From the NCBI GenBank assembly GCA_033439295.1, contig JAVTLE010000018.1, forward strand, positions 806,001-870,000: a DNA stretch of 64,000 nucleotides, in the 5' to 3' direction. Below are positions 14,601 through 26,858 of this stretch, piece after piece (positions within the stretch are counted from its first letter, which is position 1; each line of letters opens with the position of its first letter). Made by a program: the position numbers and the translations under genes. The notes beneath the pieces were generated by a model. The model saw only the letters and a program-made list of their open reading frames with translations. It was not told where the DNA came from and did not search any database. The stretch is from Deuterostichococcus epilithicus (lineage: Eukaryota; Chlorophyta; Trebouxiophyceae; Prasiolales; Stichococcaceae).

Positions 14601-17600
14601 CTTCAGCCGCCAGCTCCATGTATCATGGGTCGCTGCGAAGCTGGAAGATGTGAAGTGGGCCGCGTCTTGAATGCTTGAGGCCATGCCAATGTACCTGCCT
14701 GTCTGGCCCCGCCGCCCCGCTGTCGAGGCTCCGGTCCGCTTGTTGTCTGCCGTTCCTTCACGCACATGGGTGGCGCGCCGCTGCAGGCGTTGGTCCAGCG
14801 GATAATGAGCATGCGCAGCAACGGCGGGCTCAGGCGGCTGCGGGCGACCGCCGCACCGCTGGACTTCACTGACGCCTCCACCGTTCAGTCGCTCCTTCAG
14901 GCGAGCTGCGTTCGCAAGAGCCATTATTAGCGTTGGTGCTTATTCGCAGTGGTTGGAGCCACACCATGCATGTCTTTTGGGGCAGCAGTGGACATGGCCC
15001 CGGCTACCACGGGTGAATCAGGGCTGCCCTGCCGCCTGTGCAGCATGGCGCTCAAACGACAGGAGGTTGAGGTATAGGGTGTTGTGGTGACTGCGTCATC
15101 ATAAGGCAGGCCATAATCAAGACGTACGAGCGGGTAGCATGTGCAAACTGATCAAGCAGGCGTCATCATCACTGGTGGGAGCCTCTGGCAACAGCACGAA
15201 CAACATCAATGCGACTGCGTCAGCCATCGCCAACGTCAACACCTTTGCCGCCGCCGCAACCAACGTCACGGTGAGTTGGGACAGCCTCTGATTGCGTATG
15301 TTGCAATCTTGAGATGTGACTACGTGTAGGTAAAGAGCGCATATGCGGCATGCTGCTCCAAATTTCTTGCCAAGCCCATCATAGTATGGTGTTTGGGGGT
15401 AATTTCGATGTTAAGACAAGTGCTTTCAATAGTGCATCGTTTCAACTGCAGGCGGTCCAGCAGTCGTCCATTGTGGCGCAGCAGCAGTCTTTTGCCATCG
15501 ACGACCTGCTCGCTGGCCGCCTCGACGCAGGCACCTTCCAAAACCAGACGTCTGCCTCCGCTGTCCAGGCAGGCGCCTCCACTCCTGGCTCCCCCTCACT
15601 GCACCATGCCATATGCTCACACTCAGCCTGCGAGCACTGCACAGCCCCGCCACGGCGTTTTTCAGCATCAGGGGCGCAGGGCTGCACATGCAGATTGACA
15701 CTCAGACGCACTTGCAAGCCAGGACAGTATCCTTGTAAACACGATTTGTAACCAGACAGGCGCCTGACTGCAGGCTGCTGCCTTTGCCGCGGACGTGATC
15801 CCCGACGCCCCCAGCCCGCCGCCCCCAGCCCGCCGCCCCCAGCCCGCCCCTCCCGTCCCGCCCCCAACCCGCCACCACCCTCACCCCCGCCAAGCCCGAC
15901 CCCCAGCCCGCCGCCCTCCCCGCCTCCGCACCCCTCCCCGCCGCCCTCGCCCCCTCCGCCATCCCGCTGCGTCACTGGCTGCAGCGAGGTGACCCTCAGC
16001 TGCGCGAACGATGCAGACCCCGCCGTTACATGGCCGACCATCGGCTCAACCATCGCGCCCACCCAGTTCTGCGGCGGCNACGACGGCTGGGAGCCGCTGC
16101 CAGGCGTCAACGCCGACCAGGACAGGCCGTGCTGGGTCGGCGACTTCCCGTGGCCCAACACAGCTTGCATTGGTTCCGCCGTCTGCGTCGCCAATGGCGA
16201 GGTGCAGCCCGAGGACCGCGCCGCATCTGGCTTCTCCCACCCTGGCTGGTCGTGTGTGACGCCGCCCAGCCCGCCGCCCGGCCCACCGCCGTCTCCGCCG
16301 CCGTCCCCGCCGCCGTACCCGCCGCCATCCCCGCCCTTGCCGCCGCCCAGCCCGCCGGCGCCAAGCCCCCGCCAAGCCCGCCCCCGTCACCGCCGGCACC
16401 GATCTGTCCCCCGGCCGCAAAGCCGCCTCCGGCCGGCTCGATGACCACGCCACCGTTCCATGCCAGCCCCCCATCCATGATGCGATCGCCGCCGTCCGAT
16501 GGCACGCCCACAGCAGCTCCGTCTGCTCCCGGCACACCCACACCGGCCCCAAGAGGCACACCGACCCCCGCGCCCACGCGCGCGCCGACAGCCACCTACA
16601 CTGGCATTGCCTACGATGGCTACCTGGCCAACTGCTACGTGTTCCCCTCGAACCTGAACGAAAATACTGGTGCGCCGCAGCGCCTGCCGGCTGGCTTTTC
16701 TTTGACATGAGTACTGCTGCGCGGGCAGCCCCGAGTCCAAGATGCTTGTCAAGGCTGTGTTGGGTCAAGGTGCGCAGATGTCAGCAAAAGCCTGACCTCA
16801 GGATCTACATGGTAGCTGTCCAGCAACAATACGATCTCACCCTCGTGTTTGCCGACTTCAAATCGACTGCTGGGCTGAGGAGTCTGGTCTCCGCTACACC
16901 GCAGGGCAGCAGACCGGTGGCAACATCACGACTGGCGGCACCTTCTCCCTGACCTACACCGCAGCAACGAGCGGCGACGAAAACTTCGAGACCCCCAGCC
17001 TGGCCATCTCCCCTGCCCCGAAGACCACCAGCCCCAAGGCACGCTGAGCTGTAGCTTAAAAGCATTCAGTCGATTGCCTCAAAACCATCATAAAAATTGT
17101 TGAAATCGTCTCTCATGCACCTGGCCACCACCTCACCATGTGCTCAGCGACCAACAGGAGCATTTGCCAGCGTGCGGGGGCAACCCTCCTGCACCATGCT
17201 GAGTTGCGACAGACACTGCGGCACAGATCACCTTCGGCCCCGACGGCACCCCCGCCGACATGGACTGCTATGACGCGACCACCGGCCTGAAGGTGTTCGT
17301 GGGGATGGGGGCGCTCGTGCCGACCGACCCCGCGACGCCCGTCGTCATCAGCCCGCTGTCGACGCTGGCGGCCGTTGCCTCCATTGTCGGCGTGTCCGAG
17401 GCGGTGAGCCATGCTTCGGTCTCGAGCACCTCGCATGTGGCCTGCGTTTGTCTGTGCAGCAGTTTGAGGCGATGCTGAAGTGCCAGACTGTTGAGGAGTC
17501 CCACACTGGGAGCATGACCCTGCAAACAGTGGCACCCACTCACGCCGCGCACCAGCGATGCAAGAGTATCACAGAATCAACGTGCCTGGGTCTTATTTGC

Positions 17601-19716
17601 CAGGATGTGTATTGCAGGATGTTAGAACTGCGCTGGGCCTGCCTTCCAGCATCAAGCTGGGCCAGTACAATGCGCTCGCCGCCTTCAGCACCGACCCTGC
17701 CGGCCCTGGCCGGAAAGTCTACACTACTGAGGTGCGGACTGCTTGGCATCCCACTCGAGCCGCCCGACCGAAGTAGTGGCCCCAGCCCTGGACCTCCGGC
17801 AGAAGCATTACACTGCGCACCTGCAGCACATCGGAAATATGCCGATACCCGCACTGCACCTGTCATTCCCAGGTTCGCTGTTGAGGCACGACCAGATGCG
17901 CCCTTGGGACAAGGCGGCAATGTGGGCCTTCATGGTTGGGGGAATAAGTTACGGCTTCACCTTGCGGCTGTTCTGAAGGCGACGATGCCGAACCCGGTCT
18001 CGATGCTGCCTCGATCATGCAATCGACAGGTGGCGCTGGTGAACCTGGTCAACCTGGCCGCCAGCCTGCTGTACAAGCCCACCAACGACTCTGCCAAACT
18101 GGACTTCAACTCGCTGGGCATCAATGTGTACATTGTGCGTGCTACTGTGCCTGCCTGCTGCCCGCCTGCTTCCCTGTCCGCCTGCCCGCCTGCTGCTGCG
18201 GTCGCTGCCGTCGCTGCCGCCGCTGCTGCTGCTGCTGTCCTGAGTCGGAGGCCGGCTCACTCGCTGAGCCGTTTTGCCCTTGTCGTCCCCTGCATCGCCG
18301 CAGCCAGCCGCAAATGCGCCCGCTGATGCACACCTTGCATCAATCGCATCAACACCACAGCAGCCATCTGCCGGAACATCAAGCATGTGGCATCTGCTGC
18401 CCACCAGTGCCGTGAACGCTCCGGCGCAGGCGCTCGCAAGCCGGATGGTGTCCGATGCCCCTCGTGGCCGCCGCCGCCTGTCCGCCATCGCGCCGCTCGA
18501 CCTGACGGATACTGCCACCATCGAGGCGGTTATCACCGTTGTGGCAGCCATGTTCAACGACCCCTCGGCGTACGGCACTGGTGCCACCTATACCATCCCG
18601 GTCGACAGGCTTACCGCCGCTGCTGCGGGCATCTCCGCCATCAACCAGATGGCCGAGGACGCCACCTCCGCGGCAGTGCGTCAATCAGCGCCAGCCCCTG
18701 ACTGGCGGCGCCACGACAGCATGCCTGAGTTGCTCGCACATGTCAGAGAGGTCGCCCGAGTCGTACATCCTGCGATCTGCTAAGCATGAGATGAGTCGTT
18801 TCGGGTGCTCAGCTTGCGGGATCGTGTGCAGCAGTGCATTGCCGGCCGCACTTTTTGTCTGCTGACCGTCCCTTTGGCCGTGCAGGGGGCGCAGAAGGCG
18901 GGCTTGGTTGCACAGACGGAGCTCGCCACCAATGTCGCCGGCCTTGGGTCTGGCGCCGTCAGCAAGGCAACGTTCACACAGAACACCAGCCCTGAGAGCC
19001 TCAACGTGCGCTCATTTGTCAATGTCAATTTGGCCCTGCGTGCTGCACCACCAGTGGTGCAGGCCTGATGCAGGCTCATTGCACTGTGGCTATGGAGGTG
19101 ATGCGGGCAGACACTGACCTGTGCCACTATTGCATTCGACCAGATGTGCAGCTGCGACGTCAGCATGCCAATAAAACGCACCCTTGCAGCAAGGTGGAAT
19201 TTTTGCATCCTCTCTCATTCTTGCTGCAGGCCCAGCTGCAGGCAGCTGTGCTGCCGGGCCTGTCAGCGCCTCCGCCGCCGGCGGGTGCCCCCAGCGGCAG
19301 CGATGGCGGCCTCTCTGGTGGCGCCATCGCCGGCATCGTCATCGGCTCCGTGGCCGGAGCAGTTTTGATTAGCACCCTCGCGTACGCAAATTTCAGGGAA
19401 TTCTGATATGTGTCGCCTCCTCACACATGACCTTATTGAGCCACACCAGTACAAGCAGTCCATGTCCAGGACCTGATGCCAGCCGTCACCATTCGAATGC
19501 AGCTACCTGGCGTGGCGCCGGACGGCGCAGGGAGCGTCCGGCGGCGACCCCAACGGCGCCTCGTCGCTGCCGACGGCGTCGATGCATGGCAACCCCCAGC
19601 TGCCGCCCAGCAGCGCTGCTCCGGCGGGCAACGGACAGTATGCGCCGCCGGCGCAGTACACTCCTTCAGCGGCACAGCAGCAGCAGCAGCAGCAGAGTCT
19701 GCCCGCTGGGTATTGA
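11686..19716 (+). CDS. Proline-rich surface membrane protein with two bacterial-like repeat domains
   Basis: About 20 exons. The first (11686-11767) encodes a signal peptide (LLCLAILLIAGCAQG). The second (12367-12610) and third (12773-13027) give a long (S)PPP hinge. Domain copy 1 uses 13232-13384, 13639-13779, 13904-13990, 14204-14293, 14458-14595, 14787-14900, 15160-15270 and an exon from 15452. Next come two more proline-rich hinges around a Cys-rich block (about 15960-16260). Copy 2 starts with AYDGYLANC (16611) and includes 17227-17403, 17618-17731, 18030-18134 and exons near 18361-18674 and 18886. An exon from 19231 encodes a transmembrane helix (GAIAGIVIGSVAGAVLIS). The tail exon 19503-19716 ends QQQSLPAGY. 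Both copies share AYDGYL, ISPLSTL, AL(G)LG/P..YN/DSLAA and LDxTD blocks, as in large bacterial adhesin-like proteins. Hinges resemble pherophorins and would be hydroxyproline-glycosylated in the wall. Frame breaks in the hinges are probably sequence errors. Confidence 0.75.
12424..12990 (+). repeat. Proline-rich (Ser-Pro-Pro-Pro) coding repeat, hinge 1
   Basis: Low-complexity CCN/AGC codons encode runs of SPPP across two exons, split by an intron at 12611-12772. Two Ns (12779, 12782) lie in it. Near 12935-12960 the SPPP frame must shift to reach the following CSGKAYDGYL block, so at least one base is probably missing or extra. Confidence 0.85.
15798..16440 (+). repeat. Proline-rich coding repeats, hinges 2 and 3, flanking a Cys-rich block
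   Basis: Two CCN-rich tracts (about 15798-15968 and 16258-16437) flank a segment with cysteines at CVTGCS, SCAND, FCGG, PCWVGD, ACIG and WSC. The first tract needs a frame change to join the Cys-rich block. One N lies at 16079. The block may be a small disulfide-bonded carbohydrate or matrix module, which is an inference from cysteine and Trp content only. Confidence 0.75.
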
Positions 19717-20373
19717 CGTGCAGCAGTCGTTGCATAGGAGGAGACGATGACGTGACCAGCTGCACTTGGGAATTTTTGCTGCCGAGAGAGGCGACGGGTC
19801 ACTAGCTCTTCGGTGAGAAGCGAGCGGTGTTTTGCCACTGGAACACTTGGAACCGAGCGCTAGTGCTGAGGAGAGAAGGGAAGGCAGAGGAAGCAGGAGC
19901 TTGTGGCATAGATGGGTAGCTGTCGAAGTACGTGGGAATGTGCGTCGATGATGACAGCGACCTGCCTTGAACGGCATGCCGCTGTGACGTCGGCTGCCAT
20001 TCGGTTCGAAGGTGGAGTGACTCATGTTTGACGAATGTGCAGACATCACTCACTGCAGCTTGCGCATGCATGCACTCTCCCCGTAAAAATCAACTTTGGA
20101 GAGAAAGCGGGCGACCATAAATCATCAACACGGAACGAAACCAATGCAGTGCTGAATACATGCGGCGGCATCGTCCAAATCGATGCCACTCACATGTCGC
20201 CCATGACAACGATCTTTGTTGTGCACTGAGATGCACGCCGCGTGCAAGTGCGGTGGGACTGGATTCCATTGGAACCAATCTCGCCGCCGCCAGAGGGGCG
20301 AGGCGCCGGCAGGGAGCTAGACAAGCAACCGTCTGCGCTCTCCACCGCCGCTCCAGCCTCAACCGTTGCCTCC
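19717..20373. other. Intergenic stretch between two convergent gene ends
   Basis: It lies between the stop codons of the proline-rich membrane gene (+) and the plastid membrane protein (-), so it should hold both 3' UTRs. No coding exon, RNA gene or repeat was recognised. Confidence 0.45.
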
Positions 20374-22904
20374 TCACGACGAGTCCGACACATTCTCTGC
20401 ATACTTGATGCCGCTCGCCACGATCTGCAGGGGTAGAGGATGGTGTTGACTGTCAGGGCAGGAACATTGGCAACGTGAAAGCTTGTTGCTCTGACGTCGA
20501 GTGCGACTCCCCCTGCCAAGCCATCCAAGGCACACGACCAGGCGCCCAGACACGACCAGGCGCCAAGATACAACATCAGCAGCCAGCTGCTGCGCACCTG
20601 GCCAATCATGAGCGCAATGGTGAAAGTGGGGGTGAGATCCTTCCAGAAGGCGTAAGCGACAGCGGCGAGCGTCGGGACCGTCAGCACCGGGATGCGGTTG
20701 TCCTGCCCGCCGCGCACCAGCCGCGTAGCAGCCACCAGACCGACGGCCGCCACGTACCAGCTGCGCAGGAGGCACATGGCGATGTCTGAGCTGCTTTGTG
20801 CGACGCTATAGGGTGCCACAGCAGCAGACAGCGCCGCGACAGCGGCACCGCTCTTGCATTTGACCGCAGGTGGGGCAGCGATGCCGGCAGTGTGGCAGCG
20901 GCCTGCCTCCTCTGGCGACCTGCCGGGGTCTATGGTATGACACACAGCAGCGGCAAGGGGGGCAGGCACGGAGTGTGCAGGGAGCTGCAGCAGCAGGAGG
21001 CGTGCGCACTGGCTGGGGTAGCCGGCGTAGATGGCACCTGCCAGCGTCGCGATCCACGCCCAGAAGGGGCCCTGCACGCATGAGAAGCCGCAGCCTCAGG
21101 CCCTGCAGCCGCACCCGGCCCCTTTGTATCACAGAGGCCCTCTCCCGCTGGCATGCTAACACACCTGCGCCGCCCGCCTTCTGGTAAATATGAACAGAAC
21201 ATTGATCAACAGCGTCGCCGCGCCAGCGACGCACAGTCTGTCGCCGCCCACCGCAAGCTGCTGCATCAGCATCGCACCCACCTCCAGGCGCTCACTGATG
21301 TAGTAGCCGAAGAGCGCCACCGCAGCATCCATGTAGCTGATCTGCGCCAGGTTCAGGCTGTACACCGCCAGGATCGCAGGCGCCACCACCGACGACAGGT
21401 TATCCAGCTCCGCCCGCCGGAACAGCAGCTGCGCAACGCAAACTGCAGCCCCTTAGCGCTGGGAGCGGATGGTAGTTGAGGGTGTTGGGGGAGGGCGCAT
21501 CGGCAGCAACAGCTGCCATGCTTGGATGCGGGTGCGGGGTGGCGTGGCAGCGGCTGTGCAACTGCAGATTGGTGTGCAACTTCGCCCGCCGGCAGCGGGA
21601 CCACTGAGCGCCAGGCACTGTGGCGGTCCGCTCCCCCTGCGCAGCTGCAGCGGCGCTCGTCGACTGGAGGCATCGAGGGACGCACCGCAATGCCCGCGAC
21701 GAAGATCTGGTACCATGCGATTGTCTTCAGCAGCTGCGGCGCGTTGAGGGAGACCTTGTTGTAGATGTAGCCCACGAGGCCAAAGATGCCCAGCAGAGGC
21801 GCGTAGTCGCGTGCGCCCTCCGGCGCGATCTCATACTTGACCTCCGAGGCGTGCACCACCGCCACCGCCCCGCGTGCGAGCCTGTGCGCACGGCGTGCAA
21901 GCGTCTGGAAGCTATCTATTCACACTCTTTGTGCGGCGCAGAGCCGGGTCCGGCGGCAACATGCCGGCGCTGTTGTGGTGGTATCTGCGCAGCGGCACGC
22001 TTCCCCCTCAGCCATCGCTCGAAGAATGCTATCGCGCAGAGGGTATCCTCTCCTACTTTCCGCAACCCTTCCTGTCATTGCGAAGGCAAGGGGTGTTTGG
22101 ATGTGACGATCTGTCAGCGCCAGGTGAGGTGCAACCCTACAGCACCAATTACGCCGCGAGCTCCAGTCTTCCTAATACATGTTACAAAGCTGAAACGTGC
22201 TGCGTATCGTGCTTAACGGCGGGCCGTAGCACAGCGCCCCTTTCCAAGCAGCTGGCGTGAAGCTCCGTACAGCAGCTACTGCAGCGCTTTGTGGTGGGTA
22301 GGCGAAACGCAGATTCAATAGACAGCTAATTGTGGAGACGATTCACTGCGCAGGTGTCAGGCTGGGCCGGAATCATGCGGTCGGCCGTTTTAAAATTGCC
22401 GCATCCCGTGTGGGTGCTGAAGCAGACACCAACACCAGCACGACCGGGTGCCACATGTTGCACGACAGGTGAGTCGGAGACTCATACCCTCAGAAGCGCT
22501 GCGATCGGAGGGCGATATTGTGTCTCGGGCCCCGGCCCCGAGATCAGGGTGGCAGAAGGGCGAAGGTTCGGCCACTTAGATTCGAGACTGTCAAACACAA
22601 CGGCACGCACGCCTTGCACTGACATCGCAGTAAGCCCAGAAAGCCTCGTTCGATATTCGCAGCGACCGGCGCGCGCCTGGCGGGCAAGGGGGCTGACTCA
22701 GCGTTCGAAAGCAGGCAAAGCCGCAGCTTGATTTTCCTCGTACCTGACCGCAGACACCCGTTTGAAGGCCGGCAGAGGCGCGGACACGCGAGCGGCGCCG
22801 GAGCCAAGGCTCATCCGCGCCACGCACGGCGCCGAAGCGGCGCAGCGCGGCCGGACCGCGCACGGGACAGCGGTCGTCGCCATCTTTGCCGAATGGAGAG
22901 CCAT
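20374..22904 (-). CDS. Plastid-targeted multi-pass membrane protein of unknown function
   Basis: Exons on the minus strand are 22904-22744, 21881-21686, 21428-21165, one from 21071, one ending at 20598, and 20424-20374 (stop TGA). Most joins agree in phase; the fourth and fifth exons are less certain. The first exon (MALHSAKMATTAV..., rich in Ala, Ser and Arg, no acids before residue 50) looks like a chloroplast transit peptide. The mature part has about seven hydrophobic segments, among them APLLGIFGLVGYIY, APAILAVYSLNLAQISYM, VAGAATLLINVLFIF, FWAWIATLAGAIYAGY, WYVAAVGLVAATRL and TPTFTIALMIGQIVASGI, and a short soluble C-terminus. I recognise no transporter signature. A thylakoid or envelope location follows from the leader, not from experiment. 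Confidence 0.65.
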
Positions 22905-23478
22905 AACGCAGCTAACCCGCTGTCTTGTTGAACGTGAATAAACGGTGAGGTTGTGCAGCAGAACTAAGGCGTTTTGCGCGAACCCCCGCCGAGCGCAAGT
23001 TGATTAAAGAAGATCAGATCTTCCGGGGTTAACGACAAACCCTGCAACAGCTGACAGCCCCCTCGCAAACGCCAAAGACGAGGTCACCAGCGTCCTTGCT
23101 CTGCTGGTCTAATAGGTACGGCTGATGGGCTGTTTTCCCCTCCTTCATCCCGTTCATCTCGATCCTCAGCTCGCTGTCGAAGGGCAACTCCTATTGCGAA
23201 AGCTTCCTGCGCATTGATGGCCCAGCGACCAACCACCGTCTGTCATCAACTGTGCGGCTTCGACAAGCGATCGCGTGTCACCTCATCTACATGAAGCTGT
23301 GCACTCCTGACCTCGGGCAGCAGACCTGCACATAGCGGCCGACCACCTTGCAGCTCGCTGCGCATGCAGCGCGGACTCGCCTGGGGGTTTATCAGGCCGT
23401 GCCCAGCAGGCCGGCCTGCTGACCGCGTCTAGGTCATGCAGCCCCTTTAATTGCGCTGCTAGATTCACTACAAGTGGC
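22905..23478. promoter_or_regulatory. Shared upstream region of two divergent genes
   Basis: The 574 bases separate the start codons of the plastid membrane protein (-) and the glycosyltransferase (+), so both promoters and 5' UTRs must lie here or in undetected upstream exons. No specific binding site was recognised. Confidence 0.4.
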
Positions 23479-26400
23479 ATGGGCAGCTCGGCGCTGGGCG
23501 AGACGCTGTCGCCGCGCTGGCGTGAGCCGCAGCCGCGGCGCGGTGTTGCTGCCGGCGTCGCTGCAGTTGGCGTGCTGCTCGTCGTGGCGCTGGCCAGCAG
23601 GCGGCATGCGCCGGCCTGGGTGGCGTCCACGGCCTACCAGGCGACTGCGGCTGCTGCAGACGGTCAGTCAGAGCTGCTCGCGGATGAAGATGTTGCGGAG
23701 GACGGCTTTGCGTCCGGCGAAGCAGTGCTCGGGCACGTCGAGGCTCGGGAAGCACTGCAGCAGGCAGCGGCCGACGCGGGCGACGACAGCAGCGGCAGCC
23801 ACCTCGGCGGCAGTGGTGGCGGCAGGGGAGGGGGCGGCGGCAGCAGCGCATCGGATACCCGGCAGCGCGCGCAGCGGCGCAGTAGTAAAGCCAGCAGCGC
23901 GGCGAGCGGGGTCGGCGGCAACGAAACAGCACAGACGGCCGGCGGCGGCACAGCGGACCCTGCAGACCTCGCCTGGCAGCCTGCGACGCAGGAGGCAGGC
24001 TCAGCGGCCAGCCCAGGCGATGCAGACGATGGCACAAGCGGCAGCAATGCTGGAGGTGTTGGGGGTCCGGCTGTTCCTGCAGCGGGTGACGATTCAGCTG
24101 GCGTTACCGCATCTGACGGCAGCGCAGCGGACAGCCATGAGGCAGACGCCGCTGAAATGAAGGGCAGCAGGAAGGATGGCGCAGCGAAGGACACAGCAGC
24201 AACAGTCGAAGACGAGGCCCAGGTTGCTGACGATGGCCAGGGTGGCGGCGGCAGCAGCAACAGCAAGCATCAGGGCGCAAAGCCAGAGGCGGACGGCGGT
24301 GGCGGTAGTAGCAGTGCGGAGGCGCACGTGGCGGCGGCTGTCGGGAGCCAGAGTGCGGCCGATGAGGTGGCGGCGGACAAGCCAGGCGAGGAGGCCTCCA
24401 ACATTGCAGCAGCTGGCGCCGCAGAAGGAGCCAGTAGCACTGGCGCCGACAGTGAGGCGCCAATGCAGCCGAGCAAGCGCCTGAAAAAACAGCCAAAAGC
24501 GCCGGCGACGGAGCCGGCAAGGCAGAGGCAGCGGCGGCGGCGTAAGAGCCGCGGCCCCATCCAGGCCGAGCTGCTGGCAGCGGTGGATGTGGCAGCAAAC
24601 GACGACGGCGCCGTCATGCTGGCGGTGAGGCTTACCTGCGCCGCCGCTGCTGCTGCTGCTGCTGGCCTGTCAATGGGCGATTTGCAATGCGCCCCCACGG
24701 CCCGCCGCACTTGGTGACGCAGCGTCCCCTTTCCCAGACCCCTGCTGCTGCGCCGCCTGCAGGTCACCAACCGCGACGGCGCGCTATTCCAGCTGCCGCA
24801 GCTGCTGTCCTCCCTGCGGCTGGTGCCGCAGGAGGACGCCTCCAAGTACCTCGTGGTGGTCTGCTACTCGGCCCCCGCCCAGGTGCCGCATTCGTGTTGT
24901 TCAGGCCGTCTCACATTGCATGCTCATAACCCCCTGCACATCCCCTCGTGCTCAGCAGACCTTGCTCAAGGCATGGGCAGATGCCTCCAGTCAGAGGCAG
25001 GGCCAGCAGCGGGCTGCCGATCGCAGCCCAGATTGGCTCCTGCGGGCTGCAGCAAGCTGGCGCCAAGCGGCATCGCGCCCGGCCTGCAGCGTGCAAGACT
25101 GTTGTGGCGGCCACGGCACCACCTGCACTGTGCACCATGGCCTGGACCACAAGCACGGCTTGAGCGGCAAGCGAATAGCAGAGCTGCTGGTGCAGGCGGC
25201 GTGCCTGCGGCAGCACCGGCACTGCGTGCTGGACAGCTACGAAACCGGCGGGCTCGGCACCGGCGACGCCGGCAACGTGGACGGGTTTGCCGGCTGGGGC
25301 TCCAAGCAGTTCAAGGGCATCACCTGGCGCAAGATCCAGCTGGTGCAGGACATCCTGCTGCAGGTGCGTCTTTGGGCTGCACGGTGCTTTCGTCAGCAGC
25401 GAGCTGCGCATCCTGATGATGGAGAGTTCCGCTGTCCGCTGGTGTCTTCGAGCCCCATCGAAAGTGCTGGGATCGATGGAAGGGCTGATTGTCGCTTCCG
25501 GCTCCATCCATGCCTAGCTCTGCCACACTGTCGCGCGGAAGGAATGCAGCAGCTGAGGCGCTCACAGAACCGCCGCCGCCGCTGTTGTGGGCACAGGGCT
25601 TCGCGGTGCTGAGCGTGGACACGGACATCGTGCTGTTCAAGAACCCGTTGGACGCGGGTTTCAACCCCTGGATGAACCGGGAGCTGGACGTCTGGACGGG
25701 CATCGACAATGGGCGCATGCTCAACTGTGGCTTCTACTTCGTGCGCCCCACAGACTCGGTGCGTTGCCGTTGACTGCCCGGCTTTGTCTGCACGTCACCC
25801 TGGTATGAATCTGACTTGGACGGCTGGTGCAGTGCTGCTGCTCATGCATTGCTGCTGCGGACGGCCCAGGTTGTGACGTGCCAGCCGCGCATGGCATCTG
25901 TGTTGTGGCCGCATCCAGGGGATCGAATGGATGGAATATCGTGAACCCATGGCACAGGTTCGATGTGCACAGACCTTCGGTGGCCTTGAACCTGCGCACT
26001 GCTGATTCGAGTGCTCTGCCTCGCCGCGCAGACGGACGCCTTCATGCGGACGTGGCTTGGGCGCTTTGACGCGGAGGCGTCCGACGACATCTGGGAGCAG
26101 GCGGAGTTCAACCAGATTCTGAAGGGCTCGCACGCGACGATGCCGGAGCTCAAGTGGGAGGCGCTTGAGGAGACCTGGTTCCCAGACCTGTGCGCCCCCG
26201 CCAGTCCCCCCGGCTGCGTCCCTGTGTTTGAAATTACCATCAAACGGGGCCTCGCTTTGTGCTTGCAGCAAAAGCGCAATGCGCACTCGGCCGCATGCCT
26301 GCTGCAGCCTGGGCTTGCACCTGGGCGAGCAGAGCCGCGCCAGTGCAGCCCAACAGCCACCTCAAGTGTCGGAATACGGCTGTTGCCATGCCTGTTTTGT

Positions 26401-26858
26401 GACAGCAGGATCCCGATATACGCAGGTGCTTCTATCTGGAGGCGCGGGCGGTGCTGCCGGACCAGCGGCAGTTCGGCGAATTATTTGCCTCCACCAGCGA
26501 CAAGCTCGACAACTGGTGCGGCCCCGCCGTCACAGCGCACGGCTCCGCCGCCATGACCTCAATGGCAGCCCTCGAAGTGCAGGCTTTTCAGTCCCCATGC
26601 ACATAGGGCCTCGACTGGCAGCACCGCTCAACAAGCAAATTGCATCTGTGAATCACGGCTTCAAGATGCATCCGGAGGCAGCAGGTCTGGAATCGATCCA
26701 ACTTGAAGCCGCCATGCTGATGTTGCAGGGACAAGATGTTTGGCTTTCATGCCGCCTGCTGCAAGGGCGGCGGCCCGGCGCTGCCGGAGTGCAAGCGCTC
26801 GACTACGACGGCGCTGATGCATTATCAGCTGCACGCCAACCCCTCCGAGTGGCCGTAA
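23479..26858 (+). CDS. GT77-type nucleotide-sugar glycosyltransferase, Golgi type II membrane protein
   Basis: Exons: 23479-24624, 24763-24882, 24959-25363, 25597-25758, 26032-26189, 26426 to about 26578, and a last exon from about 26730 to TAA 26856-26858. The first exon encodes a short cytosolic tail, a membrane anchor (GVAAVGVLLVVALASR, residues 22-37) and a very long Ala/Gly/Ser/Asp-rich stem. The catalytic part has the order of the nucleotide-diphospho-sugar transferase domain (GT77): LLVQAACLRQHRHC, WRKIQLVQDILLQ, then VLSVDTDIVLFKNP with the DxD metal/nucleotide site, NCGFYFVRP, EQAEFNQIL and FGFHAACCKGG. Plant GT77 members add arabinose, galactose or xylose to wall glycoproteins and pectins, often on hydroxyproline-rich proteins. 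The acceptor here is unknown. The sixth donor is unclear: phase favours a GC donor at 26579. Confidence 0.85.

Noticed and set aside
20528-20574. Short direct repeat of CACGACCAGGCGCC
   Set aside because: A single small tandem duplication within an intron, with no sign of function.
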